Shown: positions 41,565-50,836 of the stretch, piece by piece
Numbering within the stretch: the stretch's first letter is position 1
Layout of the letters: every line of letters starts with the position of its first letter
Origin: Pseudomonas alkylphenolica
GTDB taxonomy: Bacteria; Pseudomonadota; Gammaproteobacteria; Pseudomonadales; Pseudomonadaceae
Direction of reading: 5' to 3'
Assembly: GCF_004025535.1 (NCBI RefSeq)
Contig: NZ_QJRG01000049.1
Span: 197,517 to 261,516 of the forward strand
DNA length: 64,000 nucleotides
Notes under the pieces: model-generated
Told to the model about the DNA's origin: nothing
Database searches by the model: none
The model's input: only the letters and a program-made list of their open reading frames with translations
Position numbers and translations under genes: made by a program

Positions 41565-43580
41565 ATGTCCGAGTTCCAGCTCGTCACCCGTTTCCAGCCG
41601 GCCGGCGATCAGCCCGAGGCCATTCGCCTGATGGTCGAGGGGATCGAGGCGGGCCTGGCGCACCAGACCCTGCTTGGTGTGACGGGCTCTGGCAAGACGT
41701 TCAGCATCGCCAATGTCATCGCCCAGGTGCAGCGGCCGACGCTGGTACTGGCGCCGAACAAAACCCTGGCGGCGCAGCTGTATGGCGAGTTCAAGGCGTT
41801 TTTCCCCAACAACGCCGTTGAATACTTCGTGTCCTACTACGACTACTACCAGCCGGAAGCCTATGTGCCGTCGTCCGACACCTTCATCGAGAAGGATGCG
41901 TCGATCAACGACCATATCGAGCAGATGCGCCTGTCGGCGACCAAGGCACTGCTGGAGCGCCGCGACGCGATCATTGTCACCACCGTGTCCTGCATCTACG
42001 GCTTGGGCAGCCCGGAAACCTACCTGAAGATGGTCCTGCACGTGGACCGCGGCGACAAGCTCGACCAGCGCGCCTTGCTGCGCCGCCTGGCCGACCTGCA
42101 ATACACCCGCAATGAAATGGACTTTGCCCGGGCGACCTTCCGTGTACGCGGCGACGTGATTGATATTTTCCCGGCTGAATCGGACCTCGAGGCAATCCGC
42201 ATCGAGCTGTTCGACGATGAAGTGGAGAACATTGCCGCGTTCGATCCGTTGACCGGGGAAGTGATCCGCAAATTGCCGCGCTTCACCTTCTACCCCAAGA
42301 GTCACTATGTGACCCCGCGCGAAACCCTGCTCGAAGCGGTGGAGGGTATCAAGGAAGAGCTGCAGCAGCGACTGGAGTACCTGCACAAGGCCAACAAGCT
42401 GGTGGAAGCCCAGCGCCTGGAGCAACGGACCCGCTTTGATCTGGAGATGATCCTCGAGCTGGGCTACTGCAATGGCATCGAAAACTACTCGCGGTATCTG
42501 TCCGGCCGGCCGGCCGGGGCACCGCCGCCGACGCTCTATGATTATCTGCCGCCTGATTCGCTGCTGGTGATCGATGAGTCGCACGTCAGCGTTCCGCAGG
42601 TGGGCGCCATGTACAAGGGCGACCGCTCGCGCAAGGAAACCCTGGTCGAATATGGCTTTCGCCTACCGTCGGCGCTGGACAACCGGCCGATGCGTTTCGA
42701 TGAGTGGGAGAATGTCAGCCCACAGACGATCTTCGTTTCCGCCACGCCCGGCCCTTATGAGGCCGATCATGCGGGCAGGGTAGTGGAACAGGTCGTGCGT
42801 CCAACGGGTCTGGTTGACCCTCAGGTTGAGGTGCGTCCGGCCACCACCCAGGTCGACGATTTGTTGTCGGAAATCCATAAGCGCGTCGCGGTGGAGGAGC
42901 GTGTGCTGGTCACGACACTGACCAAGCGCATGGCCGAAGACCTGACCGATTATCTGGCCGATCACGACGTGCGGGTGCGTTACCTGCACTCGGACATCGA
43001 TACCGTGGAGCGCGTCGAAATCATCCGTGACCTGCGCCTGGGGACTTTCGATGTACTGGTGGGGATCAACCTGCTGCGCGAGGGCCTGGACATGCCCGAG
43101 GTGTCGCTGGTGGCGATCCTCGATGCCGACAAGGAAGGTTTCCTGCGCTCCGAGCGCTCGTTGATCCAGACCATCGGCCGTGCGGCGCGTAACCTCAATG
43201 GCCGGGCGATTCTCTATGCCGACAGAATGACCGGTTCGATGGAGAGGGCGATCGGTGAAACCGAGCGCCGCCGCGACAAGCAGATCGCCTTCAACGCCGC
43301 CAACGGCATCGTGCCCAAAGGCGTGGTCAAGGACATTACCGACATCATGGAAGGCGCCAACGTGCCCGGCTCGCGCAGCAAGAAGCGCAAGGGCATGGCC
43401 AAGGCGGCCGAAGAAAGCGCGCGGTACGAAGCGGAGCTGCGTTCACCCGGCGAAATCGCCAAGCGCATCAAGCTGCTGGAGGAGAAGATGTACCAGCTGG
43501 CGCGCGACCTGGAGTTCGAGGCCGCCGCGCAGATGCGCGACGAAATTGCCGCTTTGCGCGAGCGTTTACTGACTGTCTGA
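41565..43580 (+). CDS. uvrB: UvrABC excinuclease subunit B
   Basis: The 671-residue DNA repair helicase-like protein verifies damage and recruits UvrC. Visible are the P-loop GVTGSGKTFSIANV (near residue 39), the beta-hairpin YYDYYQPEAYVPSSDTFIEK, DESH, helicase motif QTIGRAARNLNGR and the C-terminal UVR domain (residues 630-668). AGAGG lies upstream. It is controlled by a LexA box. Confidence 0.97.
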   Translation: MSEFQLVTRFQPAGDQPEAIRLMVEGIEAGLAHQTLLGVTGSGKTFSIANVIAQVQRPTLVLAPNKTLAAQLYGEFKAFFPNNAVEYFVSYYDYYQPEAYVPSSDTFIEKDASINDHIEQMRLSATKALLERRDAIIVTTVSCIYGLGSPETYLKMVLHVDRGDKLDQRALLRRLADLQYTRNEMDFARATFRVRGDVIDIFPAESDLEAIRIELFDDEVENIAAFDPLTGEVIRKLPRFTFYPKSHYVTPRETLLEAVEGIKEELQQRLEYLHKANKLVEAQRLEQRTRFDLEMILELGYCNGIENYSRYLSGRPAGAPPPTLYDYLPPDSLLVIDESHVSVPQVGAMYKGDRSRKETLVEYGFRLPSALDNRPMRFDEWENVSPQTIFVSATPGPYEADHAGRVVEQVVRPTGLVDPQVEVRPATTQVDDLLSEIHKRVAVEERVLVTTLTKRMAEDLTDYLADHDVRVRYLHSDIDTVERVEIIRDLRLGTFDVLVGINLLREGLDMPEVSLVAILDADKEGFLRSERSLIQTIGRAARNLNGRAILYADRMTGSMERAIGETERRRDKQIAFNAANGIVPKGVVKDITDIMEGANVPGSRSKKRKGMAKAAEESARYEAELRSPGEIAKRIKLLEEKMYQLARDLEFEAAAQMRDEIAALRERLLTV

Positions 43581-43590
43581 TGCAGTTCAT

Positions 43591-43676
43591 TTTGTAGGAG
43601 CGGATTTATCCGCGAAAGGCCGCGACACGTACCCAAATTGTGGGCCTTCTGCGTCCGCGGAGTCCGCTCCTACAAA
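43591..43676. repeat. REPIN (paired inverted REP elements)
   Basis: A left unit (TTTGTAGGAGCGGATTTATC and CGCGAAAGG) and a right unit (CGCGGAGTCCGCTCCTACAAA) face each other, with the outer 14 bases complementary. It fills the space between uvrB and the convergent efflux gene. Confidence 0.85.
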
Positions 43677-43693
43677 GCGATTTGCAAGGCTGG

Positions 43694-45244
43694 TCAGTGG
43701 GCCTCCCCAGCCTTCAAACCCACCGGCAGTTTGCGCGTCATCATCACTGCCACCATGCTGATCGCCAAGCCGATGCCAACGAAGTGGAAGGCATCGTTGT
43801 AAGCCATGATCATCGCTTGCTGGTGGGTGATTTCACTCAGTTTGCCCAGTGCCGCATTGTCGCTGCCCAGGCGCTCCGCCAGTTGCGTCAGGCGCTCGGC
43901 CACCTGCGGGTTGGTGGGTACGAGCGATTCGCGCAGATAGTCGAAATACACTTTGGTACGCGCATCCAGCAGGGTCGCCAGCAACGCGATGCCAATGGCG
44001 CCGCCCAGGTTGCGCAGAATGTTGAACAGGCTCGACGCCGAGCCGGCATCCTGCGGCAGGATGTAACTGGTGGCGATCAATGAAATGGTCACCATGATCA
44101 TCGGTTGCCCAAGCGCGCGGATGATCTGGATCTGGTTGAACTGCTCGCCGGCAAAGTCCGGGTTGAGTACCCCGGAACTAAAGCTGGCCAGGCCGAACAG
44201 GCCAAACCCCAGGGTGCAGAGGATTTTCGGTGAAATCACCTTCATCAGTTGCGGCACCAGCGGGATCAGGAATAGCTGCGGAATCCCCATCCACATGATC
44301 ACCTCGCCAATCTGCAGGGCGTTGTAGTTCTGGATCTGCGCCAGGTACAGCGGCAGCAGGTAGATCGACCCGTACAGTCCCACCCCCATCCCCAGGCTGG
44401 CAATACTCGACAGGCCGAAGTTGCGGTTGCCGAGAATGCGCAGGTTGATCAGCGGGTTGGGTTTGGAAAACTGCACGATCACGAAGGTGATCAGGCTCAG
44501 CAGGGCGATGCTGCCCAGGCCGACGATCAGGCTCGACTCCAGCCAGTCCTTGCGGTGGCCTTCTTCGAGAAACACCTGCAGGCAACCCAAGCCCACGCCA
44601 AGCGTGACGATGCCGGCGTAGTCGGTGCTTTTCAGCAGTTCCCAGTGCGCTTCCTTCTTTTCCAGGCCGTACATCAGGCCGGCGATCATCAGCAGGCCGG
44701 GCGGGATGTTGATGTAGAAAATGTATTCCCAGCCCCAGTTCTCGGTCAGCCAGCCACCCAACGTCGGCCCGATGGACGGGGCGAAGGTGGCGGTCATGGC
44801 AAACATCGCCATGCCCTTGGCGCGATGGTGCTCGGGCAGCTTGATCAGGGTCAGGGTAAACGCCAGCGGAATCAGTGCGCCACCGGTAAAGCCCTGCATG
44901 GCCCTGAAGATGATCATGCTTTCCAGGTTCCAGGCCATGGAACACAACAGCGACGACACCAGAAAGCCCAGCGACACCCAGACCGCCAGGCGTCGTGCCG
45001 AAAGCAGCTGCACCAGCCAGGCGGTGAGCGGGATCATGATGATCTCGGCCACCAGGTACGAGGTGGAGATCCACGAGCCTTCCTCCAGCGTCGCCGAGAG
45101 GGCGCCCTGGATGTCCTTGAGCGAGGAGTTGGTGATCTGGATGTCGAGCACCGCCATGAAGGCGCCGAGCATCACACTCATCACGGCGATCCAGTCGCGT
45201 CGGCTGGGTTCGCCGACGGGACGGATCAACGCATCACCGGCCAT
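43694..45244 (-). CDS. MFS multidrug efflux transporter, DHA2 (EmrB type)
   Basis: The 516-residue inner-membrane protein has 14 predicted spans. Motifs of DHA2 drug:proton antiporters include LDIQITNSSLKDIQG (motif D1-like, near residue 35), SARRLAVWVSLGFLVSS and GPTLGGWLTENWGWEYIFYINIP (motif C region). The start MAGDALIRPVGEPSRRDW overlaps the stop of the membrane-fusion gene. The pair matches P. aeruginosa PA3137-PA3136. The drug substrate is unknown. Confidence 0.9.
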   Translation of the reverse strand: MAGDALIRPVGEPSRRDWIAVMSVMLGAFMAVLDIQITNSSLKDIQGALSATLEEGSWISTSYLVAEIIMIPLTAWLVQLLSARRLAVWVSLGFLVSSLLCSMAWNLESMIIFRAMQGFTGGALIPLAFTLTLIKLPEHHRAKGMAMFAMTATFAPSIGPTLGGWLTENWGWEYIFYINIPPGLLMIAGLMYGLEKKEAHWELLKSTDYAGIVTLGVGLGCLQVFLEEGHRKDWLESSLIVGLGSIALLSLITFVIVQFSKPNPLINLRILGNRNFGLSSIASLGMGVGLYGSIYLLPLYLAQIQNYNALQIGEVIMWMGIPQLFLIPLVPQLMKVISPKILCTLGFGLFGLASFSSGVLNPDFAGEQFNQIQIIRALGQPMIMVTISLIATSYILPQDAGSASSLFNILRNLGGAIGIALLATLLDARTKVYFDYLRESLVPTNPQVAERLTQLAERLGSDNAALGKLSEITHQQAMIMAYNDAFHFVGIGLAISMVAVMMTRKLPVGLKAGEAH

Positions 45245-46283
45245 GGTCGGCGGTGTCCCGGATGTCCACGGTCGCGGTGACCGACATGCCCGGGCGGATC
45301 CTGCCTTGCAACGGGTTATCGGCAGCAAAGGTCAGCTTGACCGGAATGCGCTGCACCACCTTGGTGAAGTTGCCGGTGGCGTTGTCCGGTGGCAACAGGC
45401 TGAACTGCGCGCCGGAGGCCGCGAACAGGCTATCGACACGGGCCTCGATCGGGGTGTCGGGGTAGCTGTCGAATACCAGCTCGGCTTTTTGCCCGGGCTG
45501 CATGTGGCCGATCTGGGTTTCCTTGAAGTTGGCCTGAATCCAGATGGCTTCGTCCGGAACGATCGACAGCAGGTAGGCGCCGGCCTGTACCACCTGACCA
45601 TTGCGGGCGGCGCGCTGGCCGATCATGCCGCTGATCGGTGCACGGATTTCGCTGCGGGTCAGGTTCAGTTCGGCCTGGGCCAGGTCGGTACGTGCATTGA
45701 CGATCTGCGCATCCAGGCGCTTGATTTCAGCAGTCAGGGCGTTGACCTGCTGGCGCTGGCCTTGCAGGTCGGCCTGGGCCTTGCTTACCTGGGAGCGGGC
45801 GACATTGTTTTCCGCCGACAGGGTGGTGACCCGTTCTTCGGAGACGAAGCCTGGCTTGCGCAGGGCTTCGGCGCGGGTCAGGTCCAGCACGGCGCGGCCC
45901 AGTGTGGCCTGATTGGCGGCGACCTGGGCCTGACCGGCGGCGATCATGCTGGCTTGCTGGGTTAGGCGGCTTTCGGCTTGCAGGCGCTCGGCCTGGCGGG
46001 TGTCGAGGGCGGCGCGGGCACGGTCTACAGCCAGACGAAAATCATCCGGCTCCAGGCGTACCAGCAGGTCGCCCTTGGCCACATGCTGGTTGTCCTGGAC
46101 CAGCACTTCGTCGATGCGGGCGCTAAGCTGGCTGGACACGCGGGTGATTTCGCCTTGCACATAGGCGTTGTCGGTGCTTTCGTAGAAGCGCCCTTTGAAG
46201 TACCAATGGGCAAGAAAGGCGAGGGCAATCAGCAGGACCAGCGTGAGAAAAACCAGCAGGCGGCGTTTGAGTTGAGCGGGCAT
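45234..46283 (-). CDS. Membrane fusion protein, HlyD/EmrA type
   Basis: The 349-residue periplasmic adaptor has one N-terminal membrane helix (RLLVFLTLVLLIALAFLAHWY), then the lipoyl halves (TDNAYVQGEITRVSSQ and APISGMIGQRAARNG) flanking a coiled coil (about residues 90-190), and a beta-barrel domain. It would link the MFS pump to an outer-membrane channel; none is encoded nearby. The start MPAQLKRR is chosen; MVPMPAQ, 9 bases upstream at 46292 and behind GGAA, is possible. It is divergent from gltX. Confidence 0.88.
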   Translation of the reverse strand: MPAQLKRRLLVFLTLVLLIALAFLAHWYFKGRFYESTDNAYVQGEITRVSSQLSARIDEVLVQDNQHVAKGDLLVRLEPDDFRLAVDRARAALDTRQAERLQAESRLTQQASMIAAGQAQVAANQATLGRAVLDLTRAEALRKPGFVSEERVTTLSAENNVARSQVSKAQADLQGQRQQVNALTAEIKRLDAQIVNARTDLAQAELNLTRSEIRAPISGMIGQRAARNGQVVQAGAYLLSIVPDEAIWIQANFKETQIGHMQPGQKAELVFDSYPDTPIEARVDSLFAASGAQFSLLPPDNATGNFTKVVQRIPVKLTFAADNPLQGRIRPGMSVTATVDIRDTADHGR

Positions 46284-46427
46284 GGGTACCATCGTTCCAA
46301 AAATGTAAGCAAATTTAACCGTGTTTGGATCCGCATCCACAAGGGGTGATTGCGCCCATTGCTGGAGCCCGATGCCCGCTCCCTGTTAACATCCAGCCTT
46401 TGTTTCATCTCTTGTTCGAGACTGTCC

Positions 46428-47909
46428 ATGACCACCGTTCGCACGCGTATCGCGCCTTCGCCTACTGGCGATCCCCATGTCGGCACCGCCTACATCGCCC
46501 TGTTCAACTACTGCTTCGCCAAGCAGCACGGCGGCGAGTTCATCCTGCGTATCGAAGATACCGACCAGCTGCGTTCGACCCGCGAGTCGGAACAGCAGAT
46601 CTTCGACGCCCTGCGCTGGCTCGGCATCGAGTGGAGCGAAGGTCCGGACGTCGGCGGCCCGCATGGCCCGTACCGGCAGAGCGAGCGGGGCGATATCTAC
46701 AAACAGTACGCCCAGCAACTGGTCGACATGGGCCACGCATTCCCGTGCTTCTGCACTGCCGAAGAGCTGGATCAGATGCGTGCCGAGCAGATGGCCCGCG
46801 GCGAAACCCCGCGCTACGACGGCCGTGCCTTGTTGCTCTCGGCTGAAGAGGTGCAGCGCCGCCTGGCCGCTGGCGAGCCGCATGTGATCCGCATGAAAGT
46901 GCCGAGCGAAGGCGTCTGCGTGGTGCCGGACATGCTCCGTGGCGATGTCGAGATCCCGTGGGACCGCATGGACATGCAGGTCCTGATGAAGACCGATGGC
47001 CTGCCGACCTACTTCCTGGCCAACGTCGTCGATGACCACCTGATGGGCATCACCCACGTGTTGCGTGGCGAAGAATGGCTGCCGTCGGCGCCGAAGCTGA
47101 TCAAGCTGTACGAGTACTTCGGTTGGGAACAGCCGACCCTGTGCTACATGCCGCTGCTGCGTAACCCGGACAAGAGCAAGCTGTCCAAGCGCAAGAACCC
47201 GACCTCGGTGACCTTCTACGAGCGCATGGGCTTCATGCCGGAAGCCATGCTCAACTACCTGGGGCGCATGGGCTGGTCGATGCCGGACGAGCGTGAAAAG
47301 TTCTCCCTGGCCGAGATGGTCGAGCATTTCGACCTGTCGCGGGTTTCCCTGGGCGGGCCGATCTTCGATATCGAGAAGCTGTCCTGGCTGAACGGCCAGT
47401 GGCTGCGCGACCTGCCGGTGGAAGAATTTGCCGCGCGCGTGCAGAAGTGGGCGTTCAACAGCAACTACATGATGAAGATCGCGCCGCACGTGCAGGGCAG
47501 GGTAGAGACCTTCAGCCAGATCGCCCCGCTGGGTGGCTTCTTCTTTGAAGGCGCGCTGAAACTCGACGCCAAACTGTTCGAGCACAAGAAACTGTCCGCC
47601 GATCAGGTGCGCCAGGTCATCCAGCTGATCCTGTGGAAGCTGGAAAGCCTCCGTCAGTGGGAAAAAGACCGTATCACCGGCTGCATCCAGGCGGTAGTCG
47701 AAGCGCTGGAGCTGAAGCTGCGCGACGCCATGCCGCTGATGTTCGCGGCAATCAGTGGCCAGGCAAGCTCCGTGTCGGTGCTCGATGCCATGGAAATCCT
47801 CGGGCCGGACCTGACTCGCTACCGTCTGCGCCAGGCGCTGGATTTGCTCGGTGGTGTGTCGAAGAAAGAAAACAAAGAGTGGGAAAAGCTGTTGGGCACC
47901 ATCGCCTGA
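46428..47909 (+). CDS. gltX: Glutamyl-tRNA synthetase
   Basis: The 493-residue class I synthetase charges tRNA-Glu. The HIGH-type motif is PSPTGDPHVGT (near residue 10) and the KMSKS-type motif is KSKLSKRK (near residue 250). The length is normal. ATG 46428 matches the family start. Two tRNA-Glu genes lie 0.5 kb downstream in a separate transcript. Confidence 0.96.
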   Translation: MTTVRTRIAPSPTGDPHVGTAYIALFNYCFAKQHGGEFILRIEDTDQLRSTRESEQQIFDALRWLGIEWSEGPDVGGPHGPYRQSERGDIYKQYAQQLVDMGHAFPCFCTAEELDQMRAEQMARGETPRYDGRALLLSAEEVQRRLAAGEPHVIRMKVPSEGVCVVPDMLRGDVEIPWDRMDMQVLMKTDGLPTYFLANVVDDHLMGITHVLRGEEWLPSAPKLIKLYEYFGWEQPTLCYMPLLRNPDKSKLSKRKNPTSVTFYERMGFMPEAMLNYLGRMGWSMPDEREKFSLAEMVEHFDLSRVSLGGPIFDIEKLSWLNGQWLRDLPVEEFAARVQKWAFNSNYMMKIAPHVQGRVETFSQIAPLGGFFFEGALKLDAKLFEHKKLSADQVRQVIQLILWKLESLRQWEKDRITGCIQAVVEALELKLRDAMPLMFAAISGQASSVSVLDAMEILGPDLTRYRLRQALDLLGGVSKKENKEWEKLLGTIA

Positions 47910-47947
47910 CAGCGGATCGCGTTGTGATTCTGTAGGCGCAACTGTTT

Positions 47948-48037
47948 TTGTGGGAGCGGGTTCACCCGCGAAGGTCGGAAGTGCAACTCCGAAATGGGCC
48001 TGTTACGCAGCCCATCGCAGGTGAATCCGCTCCTACA
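47948..48037. repeat. REPIN downstream of gltX
   Basis: Left unit TTGTGGGAGCGGGTTCACC with CGCGAAGG and right unit GGTGAATCCGCTCCTACA lie in inverted orientation. It is the second paired REP element of the window. Past it, an unrelated region (about 48040-48105) holds GGGGT-rich sequence without a gene. Confidence 0.8.
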
Positions 48038-48138
48038 GACATCCGCCTGCAACCCCCGTTTTTGCGGGCTGAAACCGGGGTGGGGCGGTAAGTGGTTGTT
48101 ATCTCGGAAATTTTTTTTGAATTTTGTTGAAAATATAT

Positions 48139-48167
48139 TTGACAGGTTCGCCATCCGATCTTAATAT
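48139..48167 (+). promoter_or_regulatory. Strong tRNA promoter with GC-rich discriminator
   Basis: TTGACA (48139-48144), a 17-base spacer and TAATAT (48162-48167) are followed at once by GCGCCCC. An A/T-rich stretch upstream (about 48106-48138) fits an UP element. The GC-rich discriminator is the type linked to stringent control. Confidence 0.88.
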
Positions 48168-48242
48168 GCGCCCCGTCCACAGCGATGAACGAAACGAAAC
48201 GCGAAGCACCCAGCCAAGCGATTCAGTTCAAAGCGACATTGT

Positions 48243-48318
48243 GGGGCTATAGCTCAGCTGGGAGAGCGCCTGCATGGCATGCAGGAGGTCAGCGGTTCGA
48301 TCCCGCTTAGCTCCACCA
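48243..48318 (+). tRNA. tRNA-Ala (anticodon GGC), copy 1
   Basis: A 76-base cloverleaf starts GGGGCTATAGCTCAG. The anticodon loop ATGGCAT lies between CCTGC and GCAGG, and CCA is encoded. It is identical to copy 2. Confidence 0.97.
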
Positions 48319-48397
48319 AATTCCGATTCGTAGTCAGCTACACTGACTGCGAAGTCAACCGGGTTCCAGCAGCCGGGTTGTCAAGGTAAGAAGGTTC

Positions 48398-48473
48398 GTC
48401 CCCTTCGTCTAGTGGCCTAGGACACCGCCCTTTCACGGCGGTAACAGGGGTTCGAGTCCCCTAGGGGACGCCA
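48398..48473 (+). tRNA. tRNA-Glu (anticodon TTC), copy 1
   Basis: A 76-base cloverleaf starts GTCCCCTTCGTCTAG, has the anticodon loop CTTTCAC between CCGCC and GGCGG, and ends with encoded CCA. The acceptor stem GTCCCCT/AGGGGAC is perfect. Confidence 0.97.
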
Positions 48474-48526
48474 GTTTTGCACAAGCGACATCGAAAGAGG
48501 TCGCTGGGCCGCGAGGCTAGAAATCT

Positions 48527-48602
48527 GGGGCTATAGCTCAGCTGGGAGAGCGCCTGCATGGCATGCAGGAGGTCAGCGGTTCGATCCCGCTTAGCTCCAC
48601 CA
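48527..48602 (+). tRNA. tRNA-Ala (anticodon GGC), copy 2
   Basis: Identical over all 76 bases to copy 1 at 48243. The spacers around the copies have diverged. Confidence 0.97.
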
Positions 48603-48646
48603 ATTTTGCCAGGATTCGTGAAAACGGATCTGTACGAAGGTTACAA

Positions 48647-48722
48647 GTCCCCTTCGTCTAGTGGCCTAGGACACCGCCCTTTCACGGCGGTAACAGGGGT
48701 TCGAGTCCCCTAGGGGACGCCA
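48647..48722 (+). tRNA. tRNA-Glu (anticodon TTC), copy 2
   Basis: Identical over all 76 bases to copy 1 at 48398. It is the last gene of the Ala-Glu-Ala-Glu array. Confidence 0.97.
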
Positions 48723-48745
48723 TTTTACCCACTTTGTGGGATTTC

Positions 48746-48782
48746 AAGGCTCATTCGATTATTGAATGAGCCTTTTGTTTTT
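48746..48782 (+). terminator. Terminator of the tRNA array
   Basis: AAGGCTCATTC and GAATGAGCCTT arms around GATTATT, followed by TTGTTTTT. Confidence 0.9.
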
Positions 48783-48865
48783 GCCTCGAAAAAAGTTTTC
48801 CTTTCCCTCCTACCTCCTCGGCACGACAAGCGGGCAGAAATAACGCTTGCGGAAAAATATGATGA

Positions 48866-48890
48866 GAATAATATTCTGGTCATAATATTC
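48866..48890. promoter_or_regulatory. Putative TetR operator
   Basis: GAATAATATTC (48866-48876, an 11-base palindrome) and a second ATAATATTC (48882-48890) lie just before the ribosome-binding site of the TetR gene. The placement suggests autorepression. Confidence 0.5.
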
Positions 48891-48901
48891 GGAGGCAGGT
48901 C

Positions 48902-49441
48902 ATGAACGACAAAAAAGCGAAAACCCGCGAACGGATCCTGGATGCTGCCTGTAGCGCGCTGATCCAGCACGGGCCTGCCGAGCCCAGCGTCAACCAGGTC
49001 ATGAGCGCCGCCGGGCTGACGGTGGGTGGCTTCTACGCGCACTTCGACAGCAAGGATGCGTTGATGCTGGAAGCCTTCAGCCAGCTGTTGGCCGAGCGCC
49101 GGGCCTTGCTGGCCGAGGTCGACCCGAGCATGAGCGGTGAAGAGCGCCGCGCGCTGGTGGCCGCGTTCTACCTGTCGCGCAAACACCGCGATGCCACCGA
49201 GCGGGGCTGCCCGTTGCCAACTGCCCTGGGCGAGATGGCGCGCCTTCCTGACGCCTTCCGCCAAGTGCTGGCCGATCACCTGGAACTGATGATGGCCAAC
49301 CTGGCGGACAGCCCGGAAGACGCCGACAAAGTGCTGGCCGACATGGCCCTGATGATCGGCGGCCTGACGCTGGCCCGTGCCTTTGGCACTGGCGAACTGT
49401 CTGACCGTATCCTGCGTGCCGCCAAGTCGGCGGTTGTCTGA
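48902..49441 (+). CDS. TetR family transcriptional regulator
   Basis: The 179-residue repressor has the N-terminal helix-turn-helix (TRERILDAACSALIQHG to GLTVGGFYAHFDSKDAL, residues 8-53). The C-terminal part (with RGCPLPTALGEMARLPD) resembles the AcrR/NemR-like group that senses electrophiles; Cys near residue 102 is a candidate sensor, which is inference. GGAGG precedes the ATG. The hydrolase gene follows after 27 bases. Confidence 0.88.
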   Translation: MNDKKAKTRERILDAACSALIQHGPAEPSVNQVMSAAGLTVGGFYAHFDSKDALMLEAFSQLLAERRALLAEVDPSMSGEERRALVAAFYLSRKHRDATERGCPLPTALGEMARLPDAFRQVLADHLELMMANLADSPEDADKVLADMALMIGGLTLARAFGTGELSDRILRAAKSAVV

Positions 49442-49468
49442 ACGAGCGAGAGCCACCGGAGCGAAGCG

Positions 49469-50302
49469 ATGAATACCTTGAGCTGGATTCGTAGCGTTAA
49501 CGGCACCCTTGGACGACTGGCGCCAGAGCACATTGCCGGCAAGATGCACCGCGCCTTCCTGACCCCGCGCAACCTGCCGCCGCGCGAGTGGGAGTTGCCG
49601 TTGCTGGCGCGTGCTGAGCGCATCACCCTGCGTTTTGGCTTGTCCGCGCTGCGCTGGGGGCAGGGGCCGACGGTGTTGTTGATGCACGGCTGGGAAGGGC
49701 GGCCCACTCAGTTTGCGAGCCTGATCGAAACCCTGGTGCAGGCAGGCTACACCGCCGTGTCGCTTGAAGGCCCCGCTCATGGCCATTCGCCGGGCAATCA
49801 GGCGGATGTCGTGCTGTTCGCCCGGGCGCTGCTGGAAGCGGCGGCGGAGTTGCCGCCCTTGAAAGCGGTGATCGGGCACTCGATGGGCGGCGCCAGCGTC
49901 ATGCTTGCATTGCAGTGGGGCCTGCGTGCCGAAGCGGCCGTGAGCGTTGCGGCGCCGGCGCAGCTGCTGGGTGTGCTGCGGCGTTTCGCCAAGCACCTGG
50001 GCCTGCCGACGCGGGCGCGCGCCGCCTTTGTGCGCCAGGTCGAGCGGGGCGTTGGCATACCGCTCGGCCGCCTGGACGTCAGCGGCTATCAACTGGACAT
50101 TCCGGCGCTGATCATACACGCCGAAGACGATCGCCTGGTGCCGGCCAGCGAGGCCCAGGTCATCCACCAGGCATGGTTCGACAGTCGCCTGTTGCTGCTG
50201 CCGGAAGGCGGGCATCAGCGCGTACTCTCCGCCCCTCAAGTGATCGAAGGTGTTCTGGCGTTGCTGGCGCATGGTCATGCGCCAGCGCGGCAATTGGCCT
50301 GA
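49469..50302 (+). CDS. Alpha/beta hydrolase
   Basis: The 277-residue hydrolase has the oxyanion region LLMHGWEGRPTQF (near residue 69), the nucleophile elbow IGHSMGGAS (Ser near 139), HAEDDRLVPASEA with the acid and GGHQRVLS with the catalytic His. No signal peptide is present. The substrate is unknown. It is probably co-transcribed with the upstream TetR gene. Confidence 0.85.
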   Translation: MNTLSWIRSVNGTLGRLAPEHIAGKMHRAFLTPRNLPPREWELPLLARAERITLRFGLSALRWGQGPTVLLMHGWEGRPTQFASLIETLVQAGYTAVSLEGPAHGHSPGNQADVVLFARALLEAAAELPPLKAVIGHSMGGASVMLALQWGLRAEAAVSVAAPAQLLGVLRRFAKHLGLPTRARAAFVRQVERGVGIPLGRLDVSGYQLDIPALIIHAEDDRLVPASEAQVIHQAWFDSRLLLLPEGGHQRVLSAPQVIEGVLALLAHGHAPARQLA

Positions 50303-50347
50303 GCATCCGTTACACTCATGCCCGTTCACCACAGACCTGGAGCGGGC

Positions 50348-50788
50348 ATGAGTTGGGATCTGGCAACACCGTTCACGATCGATCTGCGCGTCGCTGCCGA
50401 CGATATCGATGGCCTCGGCCACGCCAATAACGCGGTTTATGTCACCTGGCTGGAACGCTGCGCCTGGCGGCATTCCCAGCGCCTGGGGCTGGATCTTGCC
50501 GAGTACCGGCGCCTGGACCGGGCGATGGCAGTGGTACGTCACGAAATTGACTACCTCGCCAGTGCCTATGAGGACGACGAGTTGCAACTCGCCACCTGGA
50601 TTGTCGACTGGGATCAGCGCCTGAAGATGACCCGGCGTTTCCAGCTGGTGCGCCCCAGTGACGGCACCACCTTGCTGCGCGCACAAACCACCTTTGTCTG
50701 CATCGAGTTATCCACAGGGCGACCCAAGCGTATGCCGGGGGAGTTCATTGAGGGCTACGGCCAGGCACTGATGACCGGAGCGCTGTAG
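50348..50788 (+). CDS. Acyl-CoA thioesterase, YbgC/FadM-like hot-dog fold
   Basis: The 146-residue protein has the 4HBT-type motif DIDGLGHANNAVYVTWLERC (residues 19-38), with the Asp replaced by a short GLGHANN form. The usual length and beta-sheet pattern are present. It would hydrolyse acyl-CoA; chain length is not evident. GGAG lies before ATG 50348. It follows the hydrolase by 45 bases. Confidence 0.82.
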   Translation: MSWDLATPFTIDLRVAADDIDGLGHANNAVYVTWLERCAWRHSQRLGLDLAEYRRLDRAMAVVRHEIDYLASAYEDDELQLATWIVDWDQRLKMTRRFQLVRPSDGTTLLRAQTTFVCIELSTGRPKRMPGEFIEGYGQALMTGAL

Positions 50789-50836
50789 TGCGCGGATTTT
50801 GCTAGACTGCGCGCCTTTTCGCCCGAGATGCCACCC

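Noticed and set aside
43591..43676. Factor-independent terminator of uvrB
   Set aside because: The hairpin is a REPIN with Pseudomonas REP cores, has no T run and recurs elsewhere in the window.
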